A DNA stretch of 64,000 nt from a virus: the IMG/VR virus record IMGVR_UViG_3300033153_008530, positions 1 to 64,000 of that record. The stretch is one strand, 5' to 3'. The notes below the pieces were generated by a model that was not told the origin of the DNA, did not search any database, and saw only the letters and a list, made by a program, of their open reading frames with translations. Position numbers and translations under genes: made by a program. Below are positions 13,963 to 22,143 of the stretch, one piece after another. How positions within the stretch are numbered: the stretch's first letter is position 1; each line of letters opens with the position of its first letter.

Positions 13963-14063
13963 AAACTAAAACGTGCTATAATTGTAACCAAAAGAAACCT
14001 AAATCTGAAATGACATTAATAGGAGTTTGGGTCTGTAATGATTGCATTAAAAAACCAAAATAA
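13959..14063 (+). CDS. 34-residue zinc-ribbon protein
   Basis: Two CxxC knuckles (CYNCNQKK at residues 6-9 and VCNDC at 26-29) separated by a beta turn, the pattern of a minimal zinc ribbon. Overlaps the preceding stop (ATGA) and is followed 2 bp later by the next ATG. The paired knuckles make chance unlikely. Possibly a nucleic-acid- or polymerase-binding ribbon. Confidence 0.5.
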   Translation: MKTKTCYNCNQKKPKSEMTLIGVWVCNDCIKKPK

Positions 14064-14065
14064 AG

Positions 14066-14203
14066 ATGAGAGACTTTCATAATGCAGCTTCTAAGAAAGA
14101 AGTAAATAAATTAAAAGAAAAATTAAAAGAAATAAATGTCTTAGTATGGACAAGTTTGATCTTTAATTTTGGACTTTGTATATATTTAATATTAATACAA
14201 TGA
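14066..14203 (+). CDS. 45-residue coiled-coil plus membrane helix
   Basis: Starts MRDFHNAASKKEVNKLKEKLKEI, a short amphipathic/coiled-coil helix. A hydrophobic segment (about 25-44) ends at the stop. TGA at 14201-14203 overlaps the helicase ATG at 14200 (ATGA). The tail-anchored topology suggests an inner-membrane protein; role unknown. Confidence 0.4.
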   Translation: MRDFHNAASKKEVNKLKEKLKEINVLVWTSLIFNFGLCIYLILIQ

Positions 14204-15330
14204 AAAGTAAAGATACTATTCAAGAAGAAGCTCTTGTAAAATTATCAAAATATGAAAGAGCAGGTCTTGGGATCTCCATGGGAGTGGGAAAAACATTGAT
14301 TGGACTAAAACATTTTGAAAGGATCTGGCATCATTATAAAGATACTTTACAATTAGATAAAGATAGAATTGGTGCTAAAGCATTAGTTGTAGCACCAAAG
14401 AAATCTATATTTAAATCCTGGAAAGATGAAGCAGTTAAGTTTAAACTTGATTATTTACTGGAAGATGTAACGTTTAGTACGTATAGATCTTTAGTTAAAC
14501 AAGATTTAGATTATGATGTTATCTATTTAGATGAGTGTCATAGTTTATTGCCCAATCATAGTAGATGGTTAAAACAATATAAAAATAGAATTATTGGTTT
14601 AACTGGTACACCACCAAAAACAATCTATTCTGAAAAAGGTAGATTAATAGAAAAGTATTGTCCTATTATATATGAATATATAGTAGATGAGGCTATAGAT
14701 GATAGTATATTAAATGATTATGAGATTACTATCCATTTGTTAACTCTAGGTGTGGATAATACTTTAAAGAAGACCCACGGAACAAAGATATGGTATACAT
14801 CTGAACAGAAATCATATGATTACTGGACAGATAGATATAATCAATCTGAAACTGGTAAACAGAGACAAATATCCAGTGTTATGCGTATGAAAGATATGCA
14901 AACATTTGTAAGTAAAGCAGTATATGCTAAAAGACTATTAGAACAGTCTGAAAATAAATGTATATTATTTGCAAACTATCAAGAACAGGCTGATAATTTA
15001 TGTCAGCATAGTTATCATAGTAGTAATCCTGATGCAGATAAGAATTTTGAAATGTTTGTTAACGGAGAAATAGATAAACTATCTTGTGTACTTCAATTAA
15101 ATGAAGGAGTTAATATTCCGGGTTTAAAAGAAGGGATTATTATGCATGCATATGGTAATAATAGAAAAAGCACACAAAGACTTGGTAGATTACTGAGATT
15201 AAACCCTAATGACAAGTCAATAATTCATATACTATGTTATAAGAATACTATTGATGTTAAGTGGGTAAAAGATGCTTTAGAAACTCTTGATCAATCAAAA
15301 ATAAATTGGTATGATCCTGATGAATTTTAA
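14200..15330 (+). CDS. SF2/SNF2-type DNA helicase
   Basis: 376 residues from the ATG at 14200, chosen because it overlaps the preceding stop. Helicase motifs are in order: Walker A MGVGKT with Lys31, Walker B DECH at 111-114, motif III TGTPP at 135-139, and motif VI QRLGRLLR at 326-333. This is the arrangement of superfamily 2 ATPases related to phage SNF2-like helicases. It probably remodels DNA or DNA-protein complexes during replication or recombination. No accessory nuclease domain is attached. Compact compared with cellular SNF2 proteins. Confidence 0.85.
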   Translation: MKSKDTIQEEALVKLSKYERAGLGISMGVGKTLIGLKHFERIWHHYKDTLQLDKDRIGAKALVVAPKKSIFKSWKDEAVKFKLDYLLEDVTFSTYRSLVKQDLDYDVIYLDECHSLLPNHSRWLKQYKNRIIGLTGTPPKTIYSEKGRLIEKYCPIIYEYIVDEAIDDSILNDYEITIHLLTLGVDNTLKKTHGTKIWYTSEQKSYDYWTDRYNQSETGKQRQISSVMRMKDMQTFVSKAVYAKRLLEQSENKCILFANYQEQADNLCQHSYHSSNPDADKNFEMFVNGEIDKLSCVLQLNEGVNIPGLKEGIIMHAYGNNRKSTQRLGRLLRLNPNDKSIIHILCYKNTIDVKWVKDALETLDQSKINWYDPDEF

Positions 15331-15383
15331 GTAAAAATCTCAGAAAAAAGCTGTAAATTGTATATGTAAATCTTATAATATAA

Positions 15384-15686
15384 ATGAAAGAAAATAAATT
15401 AATAGCAGAATTTATGGAGAAGTATTGGTATAACCCTGAATGGAGCGACAAAGCCAATGCAGAACAATGGAAATACCATACTTCTTGGGATTGGCTCATA
15501 CCTGTACTTAAAAAAATAGGTAATATAATATCTAAATTAGAAAATTCAGACTTAGAAAGTGCTGAGAAAATATTTGAAGATATAAACTATTGGATAATGT
15601 CTGATGATATTAAATCTGTTTATAATGCTGTTATCAAATTTATAATATGGACGAAGAAGATGAAAAATATAAATATCATAGTATAA
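15384..15686 (+). CDS. Hypothetical protein
   Basis: 100 residues starting MKENKLIAEFMEKYWYNPEW. Helical and tryptophan-rich in the first half (EQWKYHTSWDWLIPVLKK). This resembles many small Bacteroidota phage proteins of unknown function. It overlaps the next gene by 40 bp in another frame. No motif that assigns a function. Confidence 0.55.
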   Translation: MKENKLIAEFMEKYWYNPEWSDKANAEQWKYHTSWDWLIPVLKKIGNIISKLENSDLESAEKIFEDINYWIMSDDIKSVYNAVIKFIIWTKKMKNINIIV

Positions 15687-15844
15687 AACATCCTAAACAT
15701 CTTTTTAATAAAGGAGTCAATTTAGGATCAAAAACTATACCTTATTATGAAGATGAAATGTTATATGGAGAATTGAATTTAATTTATAAAATAGAAGATT
15801 TTAGTAAACAAGAAATAGAAACCCCTATAAAAAAGAAAAAATGA
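15647..15844 (+). CDS. Small hypothetical protein
   Basis: 65 residues starting MDEEDEKYKYHSIKHPKHLF, charged with a Lys-rich end (PIKKKK). Begins inside the upstream gene and its TGA overlaps the ATG of the MazG-like gene (15841). No family recognised; support comes from coupling on the 3' side. Confidence 0.45.
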   Translation: MDEEDEKYKYHSIKHPKHLFNKGVNLGSKTIPYYEDEMLYGELNLIYKIEDFSKQEIETPIKKKK

Positions 15845-16146
15845 TGGATTATTTTGAATTAGAATGTTGTGTACATGCATGGGCTGATGAGAGAAAAATC
15901 TTTAATAGGTCTACCCCTATTAAACAAGCACTAAAGACACAAGAAGAGTTGACTGAGCTGTTGAATGCTATAGTTAATGAAGATAAAGAAGAAATAGAAG
16001 ATGCATTAGGAGATATAATGGTTACATTATTAATTCAGGCTCAAATGCAAGAAACTTCTCTTGAAGAGTGTCTTACAAAAGCTTATAAAACTATAAGAAA
16101 TAGAAAAGGAGAAATGATTAACGGACAATTTGTAAAAGAAAAATGA
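15841..16146 (+). CDS. MazG-like nucleotide pyrophosphohydrolase
   Basis: 101 residues, the size of a single all-alpha NTP-PPase domain. The metal-binding pattern is present as QEELTELLNAI (ExxE type, about residues 33-43) followed by KEEIEDALGDIMVTL (E..D type, about 48-62). MazG-type enzymes hydrolyse (d)NTPs to monophosphates plus pyrophosphate. Phage versions are proposed to clean the dNTP pool or lower ppGpp signals. Overlaps the previous and next genes by four bases each. Confidence 0.75.
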   Translation: MMDYFELECCVHAWADERKIFNRSTPIKQALKTQEELTELLNAIVNEDKEEIEDALGDIMVTLLIQAQMQETSLEECLTKAYKTIRNRKGEMINGQFVKEK

Positions 16147-16349
16147 AAAAATTAATACTACTCATGATATTATGTGCAGGATGCTCAAAGTATCAGGTTG
16201 TGTCAGAAGTTAAAGTAAATCTTTATCACTTACACAATCCAAAAAAAATGGATGCTGAAATTATTGTAACAAAAGACAGCCTCGTGATAGGTGGGTGGTA
16301 TAAATTAAGACAAATAAATATAATTGATTTAGAAGATGGGAAAAAATGA
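16143..16349 (+). CDS. Small lipoprotein
   Basis: 68 residues with a typical lipoprotein signal: MKKLILLMILCAGC, lipobox cysteine at residue 14. The mature part is beta-rich (VVSEVKVNLYHL, AEIIVTKDSLVIGGWYKL). It lies directly before the cell-wall hydrolase gene, overlapping it by 14 bp. An outer spanin (Rz1-like) role or a hydrolase partner is possible; only the lipoprotein nature is visible. Confidence 0.55.
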   Translation: MKKLILLMILCAGCSKYQVVSEVKVNLYHLHNPKKMDAEIIVTKDSLVIGGWYKLRQINIIDLEDGKK

Positions 16350-16803
16350 GATTATGAATAGAGATGATTTTATAAAATTCGTAGATAAATTTGGAATGTG
16401 GATCTTTGCAATATGGATCTTCTTAGTGGCGTTACTTGTAATGAATTCAATTAATGCACAAACTGTAGATAAAGTAAGATTAGAGATTAATAAGTATGAT
16501 ATCAATGAAGAACATAAAGATATTATATTGGCACAATCAATTCTTGAATCAGGATGGTATAAATCTTACTGGTGTAAAAACCATAATAATATTTTTGGTC
16601 TAACCAAAAGAATTAAAGATACAAGAGGACCCCAAGTATTTAAAACATGGGAAGAGTGTGTACAATCATATTATTATCAAATATATATGAAATATACACG
16701 TCTTAAACGAGATAAAGATTATTATGCATTTTTAGTTGATTTACCATATGCAATGGATCCATTGTATGTAAGTAAATTAAAAAAGATTGTAAATACTTTT
16801 TAA
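16336..16803 (+). CDS. Membrane-anchored glucosaminidase/lysozyme-like hydrolase
   Basis: 155 residues. One transmembrane segment (about residues 20-39) is followed by a glucosaminidase-like domain. DIILAQSILESGWYKS contains the likely catalytic Glu71 and is followed by NHNNIFGLTK and a FKTWEECVQSYYYQI segment, the order seen in GH73/FlgJ-type peptidoglycan hydrolases. It would cut peptidoglycan from the periplasmic face. An alternative start (ATG at 16354) follows the upstream stop. It lies far from the holin/spanin genes at 22237-23082, so lysis functions are split between strands. Confidence 0.7.
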   Translation: MGKNEIMNRDDFIKFVDKFGMWIFAIWIFLVALLVMNSINAQTVDKVRLEINKYDINEEHKDIILAQSILESGWYKSYWCKNHNNIFGLTKRIKDTRGPQVFKTWEECVQSYYYQIYMKYTRLKRDKDYYAFLVDLPYAMDPLYVSKLKKIVNTF

Positions 16804-16816
16804 TTATATAATTAAT

Positions 16817-17311
16817 ATGAATGAAATAAAAAACACAGAAAAAAGAGTAATTATTAATGAAGAAAATTATAATGATATTAAAGAGCTTTTAGTATCAGCA
16901 GATCATGGATCAATAAAAGTAGGCTTATCAATTCTTGAAGAAGCAGAATATAAAAGATCTGAAATTTATATTTTATGTTTATTAAAAGAAGCATTTCAAC
17001 TTCCTACGTTTAAATTCTCACTGCATGAATTGGCTGATGATTATCCAATTCTTTTTACTAAGACCACGAGATCTGTGGATGTAAGAGAAACTTGGACAAG
17101 ATCAAAAAAAGATACACAAGCAAATGGAGTAACAGTTGAAACATCCTTATCTTATCGTGTGTTGTATGACTTATCACTTGAAAGAGATAATCCCATAGCA
17201 ACTAAATTTATAATTAACTTATTTAAAGATGATTTAGTAAACTTCCTACAAAATTATGGATTTAGTTTTCTTGAATATCTAGATATAGAAATAAAACCAA
17301 AGAAAAAATGA
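16817..17311 (+). CDS. Hypothetical protein next to the VWA gene
   Basis: 164 residues starting MNEIKNTEKRVIINEENYND. Alpha-helical first part (IKVGLSILEEAEYKRSEIYILCLLKEAF), then a beta section (RSVDVRETWTRSKKDTQANGVTVET). Overlaps the ATG of the VWA/metallopeptidase gene by four bases (ATGA). It may therefore belong to the same functional module as that gene and the AAA+ ATPase. No family recognised. Confidence 0.55.
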   Translation: MNEIKNTEKRVIINEENYNDIKELLVSADHGSIKVGLSILEEAEYKRSEIYILCLLKEAFQLPTFKFSLHELADDYPILFTKTTRSVDVRETWTRSKKDTQANGVTVETSLSYRVLYDLSLERDNPIATKFIINLFKDDLVNFLQNYGFSFLEYLDIEIKPKKK

Positions 17312-18657
17312 TAAAAAATTCTGATACATTGGCAAGAGCCACAAAAGAATTAATGTTAAAAGAGCCTTTTTACGGGCTCTTTTTAATCACATTAAATAAA
17401 GTATGGATAGATAGTATAGACACAGCAGGTGTCAGTAAAAACGGGATTAACATGCAATTAGCAATTAATCCAGTGTTTTGGATGAATTTATCTTCTGAAT
17501 ATAAAGTAGGTATATTAAAACATGAATTACTTCATATTGCTTTTCAGCATTTAACTTTAAGAGATAGATATAAAAGTCATAAGTTATTTAATATAGCAGC
17601 TGACTTAGAGATCAATCAATATATTGATAGAGCATATTTACCAGGAGGTAATTATCCTGATAAAGAAACTTATGAAGCTGACTTAAAGATATTTATGGAT
17701 GAAGTTAAAAGAAAACTTAAGGCAGATGAATATACTAAAGAAGAAGCAAGAGCACAAATGCTTAAACTTCCTATTAGAGCCTTATTTCTTGAAGATTTTA
17801 AAGAATTAAACTTAGATACTAAAGCAGGTACTGATTATTATTATAAAAAACTTCAAGAAGCACAACAATCAGGACCTGATGGTAAAGGCGGATGTCCTTA
17901 TTTAGATGAGTTAATGCAAGGTGGTGGAGAGGGAGAAGGAGAAGGTAAACCAGGAGATCCTAGAGAACCTCATCATGCACATGCTACGTGGAAAGAATTT
18001 GACGCTCTTGATGAAGCAGAAAAAAAGTTAATCCAAAAACAGGTTGATTATCAACTTAAAGGTGTAGCAGAACAAGTTCAAAAATCTAGAGGATATGTTC
18101 CTGGAGAGATTGCAGATTATATTAATGGCTTATTTGATGATACACCACCTAAATTTGACTGGAAAGGTTTTCTAAGAATGTTTGTAGGAGGGTCTATTAA
18201 GACTTTTACTAAAAAGTCAAGAAGAAAACTTAGTAGAAGATATGAAGGTAATCCAGGTTTAAGGATTAAACAGAAAAAACATATCTTAGTAGGTATTGAT
18301 ACTTCTGGAAGCGTAAGTAATGATGAGTTAGTTGAGTTCTTTAATGAAATCCATCATATGCATAAAACTGGAGCAGAAGTTACTGTTGCACAATGTGATG
18401 CTTCAATAAGTAGTGTTAAATCTTATAAAAGGCCAGCAGACGGTAAAATTGAAGTTACCGGGCGTGGTGGAACCAGTTTTCAACCTGTAATTGATTATTA
18501 CAATGAAAATAAAAGAAAGTTTTCTTGTCTTGTATATCTTACTGATTGTGAAGCGCCTGCGCCTGATCCAAAGCCAAGAGGAAGAATGCTATGGGTATTA
18601 TCATCACGTTCATATGATAATAATGATTTACCAGGAGCAGTAATCAAATTAAGTTAA
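17308..18657 (+). CDS. VWA-like protein with putative metallopeptidase domain (DUF2201-type)
   Basis: 449 residues. The N-terminal half carries a zincin-like HELLH motif at residues 72-76, followed by DLEINQYID, as in the putative peptidase half of DUF2201 proteins. A Gly/Glu-rich linker (about 205-220) leads to the C-terminal von Willebrand A-like domain. MIDAS residues are DTSGS at 331-335, Thr392 in GRGGTSF and Asp413 in LTDCEAP. In cells such proteins pair with MoxR-type AAA+ ATPases, and exactly such a gene follows at 18684. Probable role: a metal-dependent protein remodelling or maturation complex; the target is unknown. Confidence 0.8.
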   Translation: MIKNSDTLARATKELMLKEPFYGLFLITLNKVWIDSIDTAGVSKNGINMQLAINPVFWMNLSSEYKVGILKHELLHIAFQHLTLRDRYKSHKLFNIAADLEINQYIDRAYLPGGNYPDKETYEADLKIFMDEVKRKLKADEYTKEEARAQMLKLPIRALFLEDFKELNLDTKAGTDYYYKKLQEAQQSGPDGKGGCPYLDELMQGGGEGEGEGKPGDPREPHHAHATWKEFDALDEAEKKLIQKQVDYQLKGVAEQVQKSRGYVPGEIADYINGLFDDTPPKFDWKGFLRMFVGGSIKTFTKKSRRKLSRRYEGNPGLRIKQKKHILVGIDTSGSVSNDELVEFFNEIHHMHKTGAEVTVAQCDASISSVKSYKRPADGKIEVTGRGGTSFQPVIDYYNENKRKFSCLVYLTDCEAPAPDPKPRGRMLWVLSSRSYDNNDLPGAVIKLS

Positions 18658-18659
18658 AC

Positions 18660-18668
18660 AAACCAAAG
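18660..18668 (+). promoter_or_regulatory. AAACCAA-type motif upstream of the MoxR-like gene
   Basis: AAACCAAAG starting 24 bp before the ATG. The same AACCAA core lies 14-24 bp upstream of five other starts in the plus-strand block (19916, 20648, 24356, 25931, 32861). Possible middle-phase control element or translation signal. Confidence 0.25.
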
Positions 18669-18683
18669 TAATAAAAGTAAAGA

Positions 18684-19871
18684 ATGAATAACACAGTAAA
18701 CTTAAATGTTAATGAGCTAAAAGATTTTTTAGGTCATATTATTAAAAACAACAGACACTTACAGGCTAATGGAAAAAATTCTGTTTCCGTTGAAGTAGTA
18801 GGTGAATCTGGTATAGGTAAAACTTCAAGTATATTACAACTTGCTGATGAAATGAATCTAAATTTTATAAAATTAAATTTAGCACAAATAGAAGAATTAG
18901 GAGACTTAGTTGGGTTTCCTATTAGACAATTTCAAATGGCAAAAAAAGATAAAGATGATAAATGGTCAATGAAATGGGCTGATGAACATCTTGTTGGCTC
19001 ATTTAAAGACAAAGGATACCAACCAACTGGTAAATCTCAAATGTCTTATTGTGCACCTGAATGGATTGCAGATAAGAAAAAAGGTGGGATATTATTATTA
19101 GATGATTGGAACAGAGCAGATGTAAGATTTATACAAGCTGTAATGGAATTAATTGATAGACAACAATATATATCATGGACATTACCAGAAGATTGGCATA
19201 TTTTATTAACTGCTAATCCAGATAATGGAGATTATTTAGTTCAAGCAATTGATTCAGCTCAGAGAACAAGGTTTATTACTGCTAATCTAAAGTTTGACGC
19301 AGAAACATGGGCTAAGTGGGCAGAAGGATCACAAATTGATGGTAGATGTATTAACTTCCTTTTAATGCATCCTGAGTTAGTTACACAAGAAACTAATGCA
19401 AGATCAATTACTACTTTCTTTAATGCAATTAGTTCATTTGAGAAATTTGAAAGTGAACTTCCTATGATCCAAATGATTGGTGAAGGGTCAGTAGGACAAG
19501 AATTTTCTACTATGTTTACTACATTTATTAATAATAAGTTGGATAAGCTTCCCACACCAGATACAATGTTGTGTCATGAAAATGAACAACATGTTAGAAC
19601 AACGTTAAAAGAGGCTATTGGTGTTGAACATAATTATAGAGCAGATGTTGCTGCAGTACTATGTACTAGATTAGCTAATTATGCTTTACATTATTCAACA
19701 TCTAATACAATATCTCAAAAAATCATAGATAGATTAGTAATGCTATCTACTGAAGAAATTTTTGCAAATGATTTGAAGTATTACGCTATTAGAGAAATCT
19801 TAAATGGTAATAAACAAAAATTTCAAAAATTAATGATGAATGCTGAAGTAGTTAAAATGGCTACTAAGTAA
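18684..19871 (+). CDS. MoxR-like AAA+ ATPase
   Basis: 395 residues. Walker A GESGIGKT at 40-47, Walker B LLLDDWNRA with Asp140/141, then LLTANPDNGDY (sensor 1 region) and a SAQRTRF arginine-finger-like segment. This is the layout of MoxR/dynein-related AAA+ proteins. The C-terminal 150 residues form a helical lid. It directly follows the VWA/metallopeptidase gene, and the MoxR plus VWA pairing is well known for chaperone-like modules. Likely uses ATP hydrolysis to load or remodel a substrate with its VWA partner. It is the last gene of the long operon. Confidence 0.8.
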   Translation: MNNTVNLNVNELKDFLGHIIKNNRHLQANGKNSVSVEVVGESGIGKTSSILQLADEMNLNFIKLNLAQIEELGDLVGFPIRQFQMAKKDKDDKWSMKWADEHLVGSFKDKGYQPTGKSQMSYCAPEWIADKKKGGILLLDDWNRADVRFIQAVMELIDRQQYISWTLPEDWHILLTANPDNGDYLVQAIDSAQRTRFITANLKFDAETWAKWAEGSQIDGRCINFLLMHPELVTQETNARSITTFFNAISSFEKFESELPMIQMIGEGSVGQEFSTMFTTFINNKLDKLPTPDTMLCHENEQHVRTTLKEAIGVEHNYRADVAAVLCTRLANYALHYSTSNTISQKIIDRLVMLSTEEIFANDLKYYAIREILNGNKQKFQKLMMNAEVVKMATK

Positions 19872-19884
19872 ATCATATCTAACA

Positions 19885-19907
19885 TAAGAGGGTGTAATGC
19901 CCTCTTA
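19885..19907 (+). terminator. Hairpin terminator
   Basis: TAAGAGGG/CCCTCTTA 8-bp stem with loop TGTAATG, then ATATTTAT. No long T-run, so termination may be partial. Confidence 0.5.
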
Positions 19908-19939
19908 ATATTTATAAACCAACAATTAAAATTTGTATT

Positions 19940-20185
19940 ATGGCAAAAACTGCTAAAAAAACTACTGTAAAGAAAAAAACAGTTACTAAAAATGCATCTG
20001 ATCTAAGAAAAAATTCATTAGAGATTGCAGATGCATGTAAAGACATATGGGATGACAGAGAAGATTTAAAAGCTGCGCAAGTAGCCTTAAAAGGTTATGC
20101 AACAGCTAATTCTGTTACTAAATCACAACTGATATATAAAAAGATGTCAGGTAAACCTGCTAATATTAAATTCCTTGAAGACTAA
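19940..20185 (+). CDS. Small basic histone-like protein
   Basis: 81 residues. The first 20 are a Lys/Thr repeat (MAKTAKKTTVKKKTVTK) like bacterial histone-H1-type tails. They are followed by helices (LRKNSLEIADACKDIWDDREDLKAAQVALKG) and a short basic end. Possibly a DNA-binding accessory protein. An AAACCAACAA motif lies 24 bp upstream, and the 3' end overlaps the next ORF by 11 bp. Confidence 0.55.
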   Translation: MAKTAKKTTVKKKTVTKNASDLRKNSLEIADACKDIWDDREDLKAAQVALKGYATANSVTKSQLIYKKMSGKPANIKFLED

Positions 20186-20573
20186 ATGTAAAAATTGTAC
20201 TAAGTGTAAAAAACATTTACCTCTTACTGATTTTTATAAGTCATCAGCAATTAAATTAAATGGATATAAATGGGATGGAAGAAAATCAAGATGTAAATCT
20301 TGTATTTCAAAAATAAATTATGAGAATTATAGGCTAAAACATGAAAATGTAATAGAAAATTATCATGCTAAAAGTCCCATTCCTCTAACAGTAAGAAGAA
20401 AGAAAGTGAGACAAAAACATGTTGATACACTTTCTGATTCATATATTAAACATCGTATTTTTAGTAATCTTTTAATGGATCATGATTGTCGTATAACTTA
20501 TGATGACATTCCACAAGAGCTTATTGATAGTACAAGAAAAAAGATAGAATTGTATAGAGAATTATACAAATAA
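20175..20573 (+). CDS. Zinc-ribbon/HNH-like protein with TTG start
   Basis: 132 residues. No ATG is available at the 5' end. The TTG at 20175 inside the previous gene is the best start, giving MKTKCKNCTKCKKHLPLTDF. Cysteine knuckles CKNCTKC and SRCKSC, with an intervening FYKSS and DGRKS segment, match the zinc-binding N-terminus of many phage HNH endonucleases. The downstream part is helical and basic and lacks an evident HNH active site. It is probably a DNA-binding protein or a truncated relative. Confidence 0.5.
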   Translation: MKTKCKNCTKCKKHLPLTDFYKSSAIKLNGYKWDGRKSRCKSCISKINYENYRLKHENVIENYHAKSPIPLTVRRKKVRQKHVDTLSDSYIKHRIFSNLLMDHDCRITYDDIPQELIDSTRKKIELYRELYK

Positions 20574-20575
20574 AT

Positions 20576-20645
20576 AAAGAGGGAGTGCAAGAGATTGCTA
20601 GGCGTTTTTAGATTGTGTTTCGCCTTCATAACCTCCCTCTTTTAT
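20576..20645 (+). terminator. Terminator with a 47-nt internal loop
   Basis: 10-bp stem AAAGAGGGAG/CTCCCTCTTT (20576-20585 with 20633-20642) followed by TATT. The loop holds a second stem, AGGCG/CGCCT (20600-20604 with 20621-20625). Same design and loop size as the element at 10170-10246. Confidence 0.6.
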
Positions 20646-20661
20646 TAAAACCAAAAGAAAA

Positions 20662-21057
20662 ATGAAAGGACTATTTGAGGCCAAGTTGAAAAAGAAAGAT
20701 GGTAAATTAATATATACAAAAGAAAGTTATAACATTTTGTATAAGGAGTTTATTAATCTTATAAAGAATAATGACGAGGTAAGTATGATCATGGAGATAG
20801 ATACCGGGACAGTAACATTAGCACAACTAGCTAAAGTCCATAAATGTATAAGAATACTTGCATCAGATTTAGGTTATGATTTTGAAGATGTTAAAATACT
20901 TATTAAAGATAAAGCAGGTTTAGTAATTAAAAGAACTGTTGAAGGAAAAGACTACATGGACTGGAAATCTTTTGGACAATGCTCTAAAGAAGAAATAAAC
21001 CTGGCTATTCAGGCATGTATTACATTAGGAGATATGGTTGGAAGTAATTTAAGATGA
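20662..21057 (+). CDS. Hypothetical protein, possibly recombination-related
   Basis: 131 residues starting MKGLFEAKLKKKDGKLIYTKE. The C-terminal part (GKDYMDWKSFGQCSKEEINLAIQACITLGDMVG) has the flavour of small phage recombination accessory proteins, but I could not match it to NinB or another named family. An AAACCAAAAG motif lies 14 bp upstream. The 3' end overlaps a convergent minus-strand gene by 9 bp. It sits immediately ahead of the uracil-DNA glycosylase region. Confidence 0.5.
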   Translation: MKGLFEAKLKKKDGKLIYTKESYNILYKEFINLIKNNDEVSMIMEIDTGTVTLAQLAKVHKCIRILASDLGYDFEDVKILIKDKAGLVIKRTVEGKDYMDWKSFGQCSKEEINLAIQACITLGDMVGSNLR

Positions 21058-21426
21058 TTCTTTATGTGGTAACCAGATATCAAACAAACTGGAAACTGTA
21101 TTTTCATCAAGAGGAAGTTCTTCAGTATAAAAAAGATCTTTTTCTCTAAACTTAGTATCAATCTCATTTAATAATAAGACTAAAGTCTGTAAATCAAATG
21201 CAGACTTTTTATTTTCAGGAAAGTCTTGATATGTTCCACATTCAGATGCTAATTTATGTGCTTCTTTTATGGCACTCTCATCATTAAAAGTTTGAGAAAA
21301 TGTCATATATAATTTTTGAAGTCTTAAGAAAAAATCAGCACCAACATCTAATGATATTACAGAGCCTTCTTTTACAAATTCAAATTTGTATTTTAATTCT
21401 CCGTCATCTTTTTTATCTTCACTCAT
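21049..21426 (-). CDS. Isolated minus-strand acidic protein, hypothetical
   Basis: 125 residues starting MSEDKKDDGELKYKFEF. Beta-rich start (VKEGSVISLDVGADFFLRL) and helices with acidic composition; ends LFDIWLPHKESS. It is the only gene on this strand between two plus-strand units. Its start is 18 bp from the divergent UDG ATG. The natural protein composition and lack of a good competing plus-strand ORF support it. Function unknown. Confidence 0.6.
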   Translation of the reverse strand: MSEDKKDDGELKYKFEFVKEGSVISLDVGADFFLRLQKLYMTFSQTFNDESAIKEAHKLASECGTYQDFPENKKSAFDLQTLVLLLNEIDTKFREKDLFYTEELPLDENTVSSLFDIWLPHKESS

Positions 21427-21444
21427 AAATGTAAATATACAAAA

Positions 21445-22143
21445 ATGAAAGAAACCAAATTAAAAGAAGTTCAATTAAAATTATATGAAAGATTATGTAA
21501 AGCAGATTGGGGGGAACCCTTAAAATTATTTGTTCTCTCTCAAGAGTTTATAAATATACTAGATAAATTATGGGATGAATCTCGTAATGGAAAGAAATTT
21601 ACACCAGTTATTAAACAATTATTCAGAGCATTTGAAGAATGTTCATATAATGAAACTAAAGTTGTCATAATTGGTCAGGATCCATATCCGTACTTAAATT
21701 CTGCAGACGGGATTGCCTTCTCATGCAGTAATAAAAACAAAACAGAAACTTCATTAAGATTCATTGGTAATGAAATTAAGAGAACAGTTTATCCAGATCA
21801 GGATTACATAGTACCTAATGATCTTATTTGTTGGGCTAACCAAGGTGTATTATTACTTAATACAGCCTTTACTACACAAGTAAAGAAGGTTGGAAAACAT
21901 TATGAACTCTGGAATCCTTTTATGACATACTTACTTGATGTTCTAAATACTAACCCTAACCTCATATATGTGTTCATGGGAAGAGTGGCCTCACAATGGA
22001 ATAAAAATATAAATGACAAAAATCTTAGGTTTTTTCTAAACCATCCTGCTCACGGAGCGTATAGTAAAAAAGGATGGGACTGTCAAAATGTATTTAATGA
22101 AATAAATAAATTATTAACTAAAAAAGAAAGAATAAAATGGTAG
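21445..22143 (+). CDS. ung: Uracil-DNA glycosylase
   Basis: 232 residues, the normal length of family 1 UDG. The water-activating loop GQDPYP is at residues 77-82, a CWANQGVLLLNTAFT block (about residues 131-145) contains the uracil-binding region, and the DNA-intercalation loop starts at His200 (HPAHGAY in place of the usual HPSPLS). It removes uracil from DNA and leaves abasic sites. In the phage it probably repairs deaminated cytosine or acts on host or rival uracil-DNA. It is divergent from the minus-strand gene at 21426. Confidence 0.92.
   Translation: MKETKLKEVQLKLYERLCKADWGEPLKLFVLSQEFINILDKLWDESRNGKKFTPVIKQLFRAFEECSYNETKVVIIGQDPYPYLNSADGIAFSCSNKNKTETSLRFIGNEIKRTVYPDQDYIVPNDLICWANQGVLLLNTAFTTQVKKVGKHYELWNPFMTYLLDVLNTNPNLIYVFMGRVASQWNKNINDKNLRFFLNHPAHGAYSKKGWDCQNVFNEINKLLTKKERIKW

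Noticed and set aside
20662-21057. NinB/Orf-type recombination protein
   Set aside because: Only a general resemblance at the C-terminus; key blocks of NinB are not recognisable.
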